64,000 nucleotides of DNA from Agrilutibacter niabensis (GTDB lineage Bacteria; Pseudomonadota; Gammaproteobacteria; Xanthomonadales; Xanthomonadaceae): contig NZ_JBHSNJ010000013.1 in NCBI RefSeq assembly GCF_042657165.1, forward strand, positions 1 through 64,000. The letters run 5' to 3'. The notes beneath the pieces are model-generated. The model searched no databases and was not told the origin of the DNA. It worked only from the letters and a program-made list of their open reading frames with translations. The stretch's first letter is position 1, and the number at the start of each line of letters is the position of its first letter. Below are positions 26,418-36,168 of the stretch, one piece after another. Both the position numbers and the translations under genes were made by a program.

Positions 26418-27611
26418 TCATGCAGGGCCAGGGGCCCAGATCGCTTCGGCGGGGTCGAGCTCGGCGGTATCCATCCGGTCGCCCCGCCAGCCAAAGCCGC
26501 AGATGGCCAACGCGCCCTGGCTGATCGGGTCGAGACCGAAGGCCTGTTCCAGCTCCTTTTCGTTGATGGCCCCGGTGATGAAGGCGCCCAGCCCGGCCTC
26601 GGTGGCGGACAGGTACAGGGTCTGGGACAGGTGGCCAGCCTCCAGGGCCACGACCCGATAGCCTTTGGCGTGCTGGCGGTACTTCCAGAAGGTACGGTCG
26701 AAGCGCGGCGACAACAGCACCACGACGTGCGCGTCGGCGAACCAGTGCTGCTGCGCCACCATGTCCTGCACGAACTGGCGCAGGCTGCCGTCGCTCCAAC
26801 TGCGGCCCGCCGGCGCGGGCAGTGGCTCCAGCGCGTGCTCGACCGCCTGGTAGTGGTAGAGGCCCGGCGCGACCCCGTCCACATGCTGCACGACCAGGTA
26901 GCACTCCATCGGGTGCAGGCCGCCACCGGAAGGCACGTTCTTCTTCAGGAACACGGTGTCGGCACTGACCCGCACTTCGGCCTGCGCGGCGAACACGCGC
27001 TGCAGCACCTGCGCGAACAGTTCGAACGGCAGCGGGCGCGCGGGGTCGAAATTGCGGCAGGTCACCCGGCGCGCCAGCAGCCGGTCGAAATCGGTGGCTT
27101 CGACGCGCGGGAGCTTGAGCTGCGGGGCACCGTCGCCGCGACGCGCGGCTTCGACGGGCGGCGCGCCCAGCACCTCGCGCATCTGCACGGCGGTCTCCGT
27201 GCCGCTGTCTTTGCTGTTCTGGACCGCATCCACCCCACTCCAGCGCGTGAAGGCATGCAGGGTGGCGGCCAGGGGATGCCAATGGACGCCGCGCAACGCC
27301 TCGTCGCGCTGGCGCCATTGCGCGTGCTTCGCCGCGTCGGCGATCAGCAGGCCCTCGTCGAGCAGGCGCTGCACGGCCGCGGCGGGATGAACCGCCAGTG
27401 CCGCTGCGTCCACCCATTGCCCGGGACTGAAGGCGCCGAGCACTTCGCGCTCGATCGCGTCGATCTCCACTTCCTCGCCAAGGTGAGGCGCCAATGCGAG
27501 CCAGCGCAGGGTGCGGCGCAAACCGTCGCCGCCGGACAGCAGGACGTCGAGGTCGAAGCCCGCTTCCTCGCGCGGTTCCAGGAAGACGGTGGCGCAGCGG
27601 CGGACGTGCAT
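26418..27611 (-). CDS. SagB-related peptide-maturation dehydrogenase
   Basis: Predicted FMN-dependent nitroreductase-fold enzyme of the SagB type, which oxidise azoline rings to azoles on ribosomal peptides. The 397-residue protein has an N-terminal winged-helix-like half (to about 140), then the flavin fold: RVTCRNFDPARPLPF (about 181-195), SGGGLHPMECYLV (about 228-240), GYRVVALEAGHLSQTLYLSA and the terminal GFGWRGDRMDTAELDP. It matches what I recall as the xanthomonad family 'putative peptide maturation dehydrogenase'. It is divergent from the precursor gene, sharing 206 bp of regulatory DNA. No YcaO or cyclodehydratase partner is present. Confidence 0.8.
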   Translation of the reverse strand: MHVRRCATVFLEPREEAGFDLDVLLSGGDGLRRTLRWLALAPHLGEEVEIDAIEREVLGAFSPGQWVDAAALAVHPAAAVQRLLDEGLLIADAAKHAQWRQRDEALRGVHWHPLAATLHAFTRWSGVDAVQNSKDSGTETAVQMREVLGAPPVEAARRGDGAPQLKLPRVEATDFDRLLARRVTCRNFDPARPLPFELFAQVLQRVFAAQAEVRVSADTVFLKKNVPSGGGLHPMECYLVVQHVDGVAPGLYHYQAVEHALEPLPAPAGRSWSDGSLRQFVQDMVAQQHWFADAHVVVLLSPRFDRTFWKYRQHAKGYRVVALEAGHLSQTLYLSATEAGLGAFITGAINEKELEQAFGLDPISQGALAICGFGWRGDRMDTAELDPAEAIWAPGPA

Positions 27612-27752
27612 TCACTACTCCGGGTTCGAAGGCATACGCATTGTGCTTGCGCCCCGACAAATCGGCGCGTCTCCGGTGGCGCGCCGGGCGCCTGCCCATT
27701 GTCCACCAGCCGCTCCCGTCGCACGTGGCGGAGTGCAATCCGCATGCGGCGG

Positions 27753-27781
27753 TTGTCCCGTAACCGCGACGGCGATAGATT
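27753..27781 (+). promoter_or_regulatory. Predicted promoter of the precursor peptide gene
   Basis: TTGTCC (27753-27758) and TAGATT (27776-27781) are 17 bp apart, placing transcription start near 27788 and leaving a leader of about 36 nt. A 10-bp palindrome CCGCATGCGG (27740-27749) lies just upstream of the -35 and could bind a regulator. Confidence 0.4.
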
Positions 27782-27823
27782 CAGCGGCCATGGGCCTGCA
27801 ACGGGTCACACGGGGGGATGAAA

Positions 27824-28174
27824 ATGGCTGACAAGACCACGACAGCGCCGCTGAACGCGGAACTCGCCGACCGCCTGCTCGACCTGCTGAGCACGGACGA
27901 CCTGTTCCGGGAGCGTTTCCAGCGCGACCACCTGGCGGCCCTGCACTCGATCGGCTACGAATCGCCGGCGCCCGGCCTGATGACCGCGTGCGGCACCGTG
28001 CCGGCGGCGCAGCCGGAAGCCTTCCGCGACTGCAAGGTGACCGAGTTGGCGCCCAAGGAAGCGATCGCGGCGGCCCGCGACGAGATCCGTACCATGCTGT
28101 TGCGCGGGCTTACCCAGACGACGCCGAAGCTGGATCTCGGCGACGCGACGGCGAACCGTCACATCCGCAAGTAG
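27824..28174 (+). CDS. NHLP-type (nitrile hydratase leader-like) RiPP precursor
   Basis: Probable substrate peptide of a ribosomally made, modified product. The start is set at the ATG at 27824, six bases after GGGGGG; the ATG at 27818 abuts that run. The 116 residues open with PLNAELADRLLDLLSTDDLF and FRERFQRDHLAALHSIGYE, the nitrile hydratase alpha-subunit-like leader helices. A Cys-bearing stretch (MTACGTV, FRDCKVTEL) and helix KEAIAAARDEIRTML follow. The C-terminal tail GLTQTTPKLDLGDATANRHI is rich in Thr and Asp and has no obvious GG cut site. The final 16 nt overlap the 3' end of the convergent cyclase gene. Confidence 0.78.
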   Translation: MADKTTTAPLNAELADRLLDLLSTDDLFRERFQRDHLAALHSIGYESPAPGLMTACGTVPAAQPEAFRDCKVTELAPKEAIAAARDEIRTMLLRGLTQTTPKLDLGDATANRHIRK

Positions 28175-30765
28175 GCCGGCAGCGCCTCGGTCGGCCACAG
28201 CCGGTTGAAGGCGGCGAGTTTGCGATTGGCCTCAGCTGACTTGCCCTGCTGTTGCAGCAGGGCTGCTGCGCGCTGCATCGCCAGGTTGCTGTCGGCGACA
28301 TTCAGCGCCTGGAGGCAATGACCGCACTCCAGCTCGACATAGGCCAGTCCGCGATGGTCCTGCAGCCACTGCGCATGCACGATGGCGTCATCGCTCCTGC
28401 CCAGTGATGCGAACGACTCCATCAGCTCCACGTGCGTCTGGTAGCGCTCGCGCCCGGTAAGGAACGGCCGCAGTATTTCGATCGCCTCGTTGCTCCGGCC
28501 TGCGCGGCGCGCCTGCCCTGCGCGCACCACGGCAGCCAGTTCGGCCAGGTGTGGCGCCTTGATCAACTCGGCGTGCCCCTTCAATACCTCAAGCACTTCG
28601 CCGGTGGCATCGCTGCCGCCGACGCGTTGCGTCACGAGCGCCGCACTCAAGGCGAGGGCCGCATCATCTTCCACGTCCGCATCCGGCGTCCGCCGCAATG
28701 CTGCCAGCGCTTTGTCGACGGCGTTCCTGGCGTGGGTGCGCGCACCTTCCGCATCGCCGGCCATCCAATCGGCGACGGCTACCGGCAGCTCCAGGTAACG
28801 GCTGCCAAGGCCCTTGTCCCCGGTAAGCGCGAGGGCTTTGCGCGCCATAGCCTGCGCATCGCTCCAACGTCCCTCGTCGATCGCGAGGCTCGTGCGCTCG
28901 ATGTACATGTGGGGGTCGTCGGCTTCGAGCCGCTTCTCGTAAGCATGGGCAGCAGCGAAGTCGCGCCGCGCCGCGGCCGTCGACACCAGGCGACGCGAGC
29001 TGCCGCCGGTACTGGCGAACGAGCGCTTGAACGCGGTTTCGGCTTCGGCGTAGTTCTCCAGTCCAAGCTGGGCGCGGCCGATCGAGTCGTATTCCTGACC
29101 CTGCAGCAGGTTTTGCGGAATCGCCGCTGCCTTTGCGTGCGCCAGCGCCTCCTGGAAGCGGTTCTCCATGTATAGCCAGGTCGACGCATTGCCGCGTCCC
29201 GGGAGGTAGTCGGGGTACAACTGTGCCAGCTCCACCCATTTCGCCGTGGTCTGCGCCGGCGTGTCGTGAACCGATACCCAGGCGTCCAGGTACAGCGCTT
29301 CCCGCGGCGGCAAATGGGCGCGCAGGGCCTGCGCGCGGCGCAGCGGTGCCTCCGCGCGCGTTGCGTTCTCCTGGCTGTAGTACACGCGAACCTGGCCGAG
29401 CCAAGCCAGTGCAAACTGCGGGTCCAGTTGCGTGGCACGCTGGAACAACTGCAGCGCCTGCGCGTACTCGTACTTGCCTTGCGCCTTCTGCGCCAACGCA
29501 TACGCCCGCAGCGCATCGACATTCTTCGAGGTCACGTCCGGCAGCGGGACAGAATCCTTCTCGATCGACTTGACGGCTTCGCCGAGCTTGCCGCGCAGCG
29601 AGGCGGTCACCTTGTCGATGGAATGCAGCGCGGACTCGAAACCACGGCCTTCGGCCGACTCGGCATACACCGTGGTTTGCGTGCGCGGATCGATCACCTC
29701 GGCACTGACGCGCACGCGGCCACCGATTTCCGCGACGGTCGGCAGGATCACGGCGCGGGCGCCGTCGCGCACCGCGATTTCCGAGGCCACCGCGCGATCC
29801 AGCACGGTATCGGGCGGACGCCGCATGCGACCCAGCGTGTCGCGCGCCTTGAGATCGCTGAGCACGTTGACGTGGCGCGACTGCTCCAGGCTGATGCGGA
29901 AGGCCTGCTCCAACGAATCGTCGAGCGCACTCTGCCCGGTGAGGTTGCGCAGGTCGCCGACGACGACCCAGTCGCGCTGGTTGAAGGCGATGGCGGGTTC
30001 GGGCCGGGCGATGAACCACAGGCCGAGCGCGCCGCCCGCGAGCAGCGCGACTTCCGCGGCCAGCGCGGCGGGACGCCGCCACAGCGGAATGTCGCGCCAT
30101 GCCTTGGGCGTGCTGGGCGGAATGCGCAGCGGCGCAACGCCCGGCTCGCCGACTTCGAACACGTGCTGCGCCTCGGGCACGCCCTTGAAACGCCAGCGCC
30201 CCCACGATTTCCACAGCAGGTGCTGGCCGCGCTCGCCCAGCTCGCGCGCGGCGCGGTGCGCGAGCGGTTCGGCGACCGCGGACAAGAGGATCTGGCCGGG
30301 GCGCGCCATCGCCATCAATCGCGCGGCGATGGGCTTGGCGAGGCCTTCGACTTCCAGCGGCTTGGCGCCGACGCTGACGGCTTCGTCGCTGTTGCGCCAG
30401 GTCAGGACCTCGCCGACGTGCATGCCGGCGCGGGCGCGCAGTTCGATGCTGCGCTCGTTGCCGAGCGCGATCAGGCCGCGCGCGTAGTCGAGCGCGAACC
30501 CAAGACCGTCGATGGGACGCTCGAACAGCAGCAGCAGGCCGTCGGAGCGGTCGATCAGGCGGCCACGCCATTGCTGCTGCAGCTGCAGGACCAGGCGGTC
30601 GTGCGCACGGAACAGGTCGCTGGCGGGCGCGTCGCCGAGACGTTCGACCAGGCCGGTGGAATCGACGAGATCGGTCAGCAGCAGCGTGCGCAATTGCGGC
30701 GCATTGGCGGGCTGGCGCGGTAACGGCTCGGGGGTGGGTTCGAACGTGTGGACCGCTGTATCCAT
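28159..30765 (-). CDS. Cyclase-homology/TPR membrane protein of the RiPP locus
   Basis: From the ATG at 30765 the protein has 868 residues: a class III nucleotide cyclase homology domain (about 25-190), a membrane segment near 238-258, a large periplasmic region and TPR repeats. Metal-binding Asp residues are present in LLLTDLVDSTG and RSDGLLLLFE, but the segment aligned to the canonical VNxAAR reads KPIAARL, so the transition-state Asn is lost. The architecture fits what I recall as the xanthomonad 'peptide modification system cyclase'. It lies 14 nt downstream of the cNMP-GGDEF gene, as one operon, and is convergent with the precursor. Whether it makes cAMP/cGMP or only binds nucleotide is unknown. 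Confidence 0.8.
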   Translation of the reverse strand: MDTAVHTFEPTPEPLPRQPANAPQLRTLLLTDLVDSTGLVERLGDAPASDLFRAHDRLVLQLQQQWRGRLIDRSDGLLLLFERPIDGLGFALDYARGLIALGNERSIELRARAGMHVGEVLTWRNSDEAVSVGAKPLEVEGLAKPIAARLMAMARPGQILLSAVAEPLAHRAARELGERGQHLLWKSWGRWRFKGVPEAQHVFEVGEPGVAPLRIPPSTPKAWRDIPLWRRPAALAAEVALLAGGALGLWFIARPEPAIAFNQRDWVVVGDLRNLTGQSALDDSLEQAFRISLEQSRHVNVLSDLKARDTLGRMRRPPDTVLDRAVASEIAVRDGARAVILPTVAEIGGRVRVSAEVIDPRTQTTVYAESAEGRGFESALHSIDKVTASLRGKLGEAVKSIEKDSVPLPDVTSKNVDALRAYALAQKAQGKYEYAQALQLFQRATQLDPQFALAWLGQVRVYYSQENATRAEAPLRRAQALRAHLPPREALYLDAWVSVHDTPAQTTAKWVELAQLYPDYLPGRGNASTWLYMENRFQEALAHAKAAAIPQNLLQGQEYDSIGRAQLGLENYAEAETAFKRSFASTGGSSRRLVSTAAARRDFAAAHAYEKRLEADDPHMYIERTSLAIDEGRWSDAQAMARKALALTGDKGLGSRYLELPVAVADWMAGDAEGARTHARNAVDKALAALRRTPDADVEDDAALALSAALVTQRVGGSDATGEVLEVLKGHAELIKAPHLAELAAVVRAGQARRAGRSNEAIEILRPFLTGRERYQTHVELMESFASLGRSDDAIVHAQWLQDHRGLAYVELECGHCLQALNVADSNLAMQRAAALLQQQGKSAEANRKLAAFNRLWPTEALPAYLRM

Positions 30766-30779
30766 TCGCTTCAATCCGT

Positions 30780-31832
30780 TCAAGCCGCCGCGAAGGCGTC
30801 GTCCTGCCATTCGACCCGGTTGCCGCCCAGCCGCTTGGCGCGATACAGCGCCATGTCGGCCTGCGCGTACCAGTCGTTCCAGTCCCTTTCGGCATCGATC
30901 AGGCAGGCGCCGAGACTGACCGTGCATACCAGCGGCGCATGCCCCGGTCCGGCATGGCGCGGCATGTGCATCAACGCCCGCGTGGTGCTCACGATGAAAT
31001 CGGCGAAGCCGAGCACGGCCTCGCGGTTGTCGGCCGCGATCAGCAGGCAGAACTCGTCGCCGCCGAGGCGGCAGGCGATGTCGCCGTCGCCGACGACCGA
31101 GCGCAGGATGTTGGCGACGCTCTGCAGCACGCGGTCGCCGACCAGGTGGCCGTGTTCGTCGTTGACCTGCTTGAAGCGGTCGCAATCGACCAGCACCAGG
31201 CCGAGCCCCTTGAACTCGCCTGCGCGACGCCGTTCGGCCAGGTGCTGGGCGAGGCCGCGGCGGTTGTGCAGGCCGGTGAGTTCGTCGGTGCGGATCAGCT
31301 CTTCGGTCTGGTTGAGCTGGTGCGCAGTGGCGCGCAACGAATCCAGCGCCGACTGCAGGTCCTGGTTGCGGCGACGCAGGCGGCGGATCAGGCCCTGCTC
31401 GTTGAGCACGACGCGCATGATCGCGCGTCGCAGGAAATGCGAGACCACGCCTGGATCCAGGTCGACCAGGCGCTGGAATTCCTCGTGGCGCAGTTCGATC
31501 AGCTCGCCATCGGTGGCGGCGATCGCATCGGCGCTGCGCGCGTGGTCGCCGATCAGCAGGCCGAGTTCACCCAGGAATTCGTATGGCCCCAGGCGCTTGG
31601 AAATCAGGTCGTCGCCGAAGTCCAGATCGATCGCGCCTTCGGCGATCACGTACATGGTGGTGCCGAGGTCACCGCGGCGGAACAATGTCTCGCCGGCGTA
31701 GCAACGGCGCGGACGGCCGACCTCGGCGAACAGGGCGTACTCGGCAGGCGTAAGCGCAGCGGTGGCCGCATCGGGCGCCGCTGTCGGCAATCCGGTTTCC
31801 GGCGGCTCCGTCGCCGCGGCCTTACGCTTCAT
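30780..31832 (-). CDS. Cyclic-nucleotide-binding diguanylate cyclase
   Basis: Predicted cytoplasmic c-di-GMP synthase controlled by a cNMP-type sensor. From the ATG at 31832 the protein has 350 residues: a CRP/CAP-like cNMP-binding fold (RPRRCYAGETLFRRGD, MYVIAEGAIDL, YEFLGELGLLIGDHARSADA), a coiled coil and a GGDEF domain with RLGGDEF near residues 256-261. The RxxD inhibitory site is absent (GDGD instead), so feedback by product is unlikely. Only 14 nt separate it from the cyclase-homology gene, suggesting that one nucleotide signal feeds the other. Confidence 0.87.
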   Translation of the reverse strand: MKRKAAATEPPETGLPTAAPDAATAALTPAEYALFAEVGRPRRCYAGETLFRRGDLGTTMYVIAEGAIDLDFGDDLISKRLGPYEFLGELGLLIGDHARSADAIAATDGELIELRHEEFQRLVDLDPGVVSHFLRRAIMRVVLNEQGLIRRLRRRNQDLQSALDSLRATAHQLNQTEELIRTDELTGLHNRRGLAQHLAERRRAGEFKGLGLVLVDCDRFKQVNDEHGHLVGDRVLQSVANILRSVVGDGDIACRLGGDEFCLLIAADNREAVLGFADFIVSTTRALMHMPRHAGPGHAPLVCTVSLGACLIDAERDWNDWYAQADMALYRAKRLGGNRVEWQDDAFAAA

Positions 31833-32034
31833 CCACACGTCCCCGGCCCTTCAACAGGGTGAGGATAGCACCCGACCCTGAGTACTACGCGGGCCGGCAG
31901 CCCCCCCGGCCAGCAGGTGTTTTCGGCCGCGTTCGGCGCGGTTTCCGGGCCTCGTGGCGGAGCATCCCCGCCGGGGTCAGGCGTTCGTGAACGGCACGGC
32001 GGACGCCGGTGATCGGCGCCCGCCCCGCGTTGGA

Positions 32035-33336
32035 TCAGGCCGCCTGCTCGAGCGGCTTCTGCTCGAACTGCTCCTCCTCGGTGGAGCCCTTCAGCGCGAC
32101 GGTGGAGGACTGGCCGTTCTGGATCACCTGGGTCACGGCATCGAAGTAACCGGTGCCCACTTCGCGCTGGTGCTTGACCGCGGTGAAGCCGCGCTCGGCG
32201 GCGGCGAATTCGGCTTCCTGCAGCTCCACGAAGGCGCTCATCTGCCGGCGCGCGTAACCGTGGGCAAGGTTGAACATGCCGTAGTTCAGGCTGTGGAAGC
32301 CGGCCAGGGTGATGAACTGGAACTTGTAACCATAGGTCGCGAGTTCCTTCTGGAACCTGGCGATCGTCGCGTCGTCGAGATTCTTCTTCCAGTTGAAGCT
32401 CGGCGAGCAGTTGTACGCGAGCAGCTTGCCCGGGAACTTCGCGTGGATGGCTTCGGCGAACTTGCGCGCGAATTCGAGATCGGGCTTGCCGGTCTCGCAC
32501 CACACCAGGTCGGCGTACGGCGCATAGGCGAGGCCGCGCGAGATCGCCTGGTCGAGGCCGTTGCGGGTCTTGTAGAAGCCTTCGACCGTGCGCTCGCCGG
32601 TGGTGAAGGGCGCATCGTTGGCATCGACGTCTGAAGTCAGCAGGTCGGCGGCCTCGGCGTCGGTGCGCGCGACGATCAGCGTCGGCACGCCCATCACGTC
32701 GGCGGCCAGGCGCGCGGCCACGAGCTTTTCCACCGCTTCGCGCGTGGGCACCAGCACCTTGCCGCCCATGTGGCCGCACTTCTTCACCGAGGCCAGCTGG
32801 TCTTCGAAGTGGACGCCGGACGCGCCCGCTTCGATCATGCCCTTCATCAGTTCGAAGGCGTTGAGCACGCCGCCGAAACCGGCCTCGGCATCGGCCACGA
32901 TCGGCTGCAGGAAGTCGATGTCGCCACCGCCTTCGGCGCACTGGATCTGGTCGGCACGCAGCAAGGTGTTGTTGATGCGGCGCACGACCTGCGGCACCGA
33001 GTTGGCCGGATACAGCGACTGGTCCGGGTACATCTCGCCGGCGATGTTGGCGTCGGCCGCGACCTGCCAGCCGGACAGATAGATCGCCTTGAGCCCCGCC
33101 TTGACCTGCTGCATCGCCTGGTTGCCGGTCAGTGCGCCCAGGGCGTTGACGAAGTCCTCGCGCTGCAGCGAGTTCCACAGCTTTTCGGCACCGAGCCTGG
33201 CGATCGAATGCTCGACCGGCACGGTGCCGCGCAGGCGCACCACGTCCTCGGCGCTGTAGGGACGGGTGACGCCGGCCCAGCGCGGATTGGTCTGCCAGTC
33301 GTGGCGGAGTTGCTCGGCGGAAGCGTGCTTGTTCAT
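32035..33336 (-). CDS. aceA: Isocitrate lyase
   Basis: Splits isocitrate into glyoxylate and succinate, first step of the glyoxylate shunt for growth on acetate and fatty acids. The 433-residue protein contains the ICL signature KKCGHMGGK with the catalytic Cys, the N-terminal YLSGWQVAADAN segment and the NCSPSFNWKK region. GAGGGAT precedes the ATG. It lies 78 nt behind aceB on the same strand, so the two form an operon. Confidence 0.97.
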   Translation of the reverse strand: MNKHASAEQLRHDWQTNPRWAGVTRPYSAEDVVRLRGTVPVEHSIARLGAEKLWNSLQREDFVNALGALTGNQAMQQVKAGLKAIYLSGWQVAADANIAGEMYPDQSLYPANSVPQVVRRINNTLLRADQIQCAEGGGDIDFLQPIVADAEAGFGGVLNAFELMKGMIEAGASGVHFEDQLASVKKCGHMGGKVLVPTREAVEKLVAARLAADVMGVPTLIVARTDAEAADLLTSDVDANDAPFTTGERTVEGFYKTRNGLDQAISRGLAYAPYADLVWCETGKPDLEFARKFAEAIHAKFPGKLLAYNCSPSFNWKKNLDDATIARFQKELATYGYKFQFITLAGFHSLNYGMFNLAHGYARRQMSAFVELQEAEFAAAERGFTAVKHQREVGTGYFDAVTQVIQNGQSSTVALKGSTEEEQFEQKPLEQAA

Positions 33337-33414
33337 GGCGGTATCCCTCGGTGGTTCTTTGGCGTATGCGCGGTGGTGGGGAGTGGTGCGGTGGCGTGGT
33401 TTGGGACAGCGTGA

Positions 33415-35046
<1,632 letters not shown>

Positions 35047-35109
35047 GCGCCTGCTCCTCACTTGTTTCAGGTAACGGGTGAGGCACGACCATGCGGTCAC
35101 GTGTGGTAT

Positions 35110-35140
35110 AAAACAATCAAGTTTTTTCAATACTTGGTAT
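35110..35140. promoter_or_regulatory. Dyads in the aceB/LysR regulatory gap
   Basis: The 120-bp gap is strikingly AT-rich for this genome. It holds AAAAC-N6-GTTTT (35110-35125) and ATAC-TTG-GTAT (35130-35140), both perfect dyads of the T-N-A type favoured by LysR proteins. They probably bind the product of the adjacent gene. Confidence 0.5.
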
Positions 35141-35166
35141 TTGGTTTATTTATATCCGGCCAATCC

Positions 35167-36135
35167 ATGTCAGCCAAACCCATCGCCGCGCCCCGTTTTG
35201 CCTACAAGGGCGACCGCCTCAAGCCGCTGCGCGCCTTCTGCCAGACCGCCCGGCTGGGCTCGATCTCGCGGGCGGCGGAGGCGCTGTTCCTCAGCCAGCC
35301 GGCCGTGACCCTGCAGCTGCAGGCGCTCGAACGCGACCTGGGCACGCGCCTGCTCGAACGCAGCGGACGCCGCATCACCCTTACCCGCGAAGGCCAGGAG
35401 CTGTATGAGCTGGCGCGGCCGCTGGTCGAAGGCCTGGACGGACTGGACGCCGCCTTCCGCGAGCGCGTGCACGGGCTGGACGCCGGCGAGCTGCATGTCG
35501 CCGCGGGCAGTTCGACGATCCTGTACCTGCTGCCGAAGATCGTCGAAGCCTTCAAGGCCCACCATCCCGACATCCGCCTGAGCCTGCACAACGTCACCGG
35601 CGCCGGCGGGCTGGAACTGCTGCGCTCGGACGCAGTGGACCTGGCGGTGGGCTCGATGCTCGACGTGCCCGCCGACCTCGACTACGCCCCGGTCTACCGC
35701 TTCGAGCCGATGCTGATCACGCCGCGCGAGCATCCGCTGGCGAACAAGACCGACCTGCGCCTGCAGGACCTCACGCCCTACGGACTGATCCTGCCGCCAC
35801 AGCGGCTGACCACCTACCGCCTGGTCGATCTCGTCTTCCAGCAGAACCGCGTGCCCTACACCGTCGCGCTCGAAGTCGGCGGCTGGGAAGTGATCAAGCA
35901 GTACGTGGCGATGGGCCTGGGCATCAGCATCGTCACCGCGATCTGCCTGACCGAGGCGGATCGTGCGCGCCTGGCCGCACGTTCGCTGGCGAAGTACTTC
36001 CCGTCGCGCAGCTACGGCGTGGTCGTGCGCAAGGGCAAGTTCCTCTCGCCGCAGGCGCGCGCGTTCACCGAACTGATCAAGCCGGCGCTGTTCGAGCGCG
36101 CTGGCTACGACGCGACCGGCCAGTCCGAGCGCTGA
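35167..36135 (+). CDS. LysR-family regulator, probably of aceBA
   Basis: The 322-residue protein has an N-terminal winged helix (FCQTARLGSISRAAEALFLS QP followed by LQLQALERDLGTRLLERSG) and a C-terminal effector-binding domain resembling the CysB branch. The ATG at 35167 fits the promoter region; a far longer frame upstream is antisense to aceB. Divergent placement from aceB suggests direct control of the glyoxylate shunt. The inducer is unknown. Confidence 0.88.
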   Translation: MSAKPIAAPRFAYKGDRLKPLRAFCQTARLGSISRAAEALFLSQPAVTLQLQALERDLGTRLLERSGRRITLTREGQELYELARPLVEGLDGLDAAFRERVHGLDAGELHVAAGSSTILYLLPKIVEAFKAHHPDIRLSLHNVTGAGGLELLRSDAVDLAVGSMLDVPADLDYAPVYRFEPMLITPREHPLANKTDLRLQDLTPYGLILPPQRLTTYRLVDLVFQQNRVPYTVALEVGGWEVIKQYVAMGLGISIVTAICLTEADRARLAARSLAKYFPSRSYGVVVRKGKFLSPQARAFTELIKPALFERAGYDATGQSER

Positions 36136-36168
36136 CGCTGTCGCCTGCTGCAACCGGATCGCGGCGCT

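Noticed and set aside
31839..32034. Possible small gene between the cNMP-GGDEF gene and aceA
   Set aside because: No frame with a start, ribosome-binding site and plausible composition was found.
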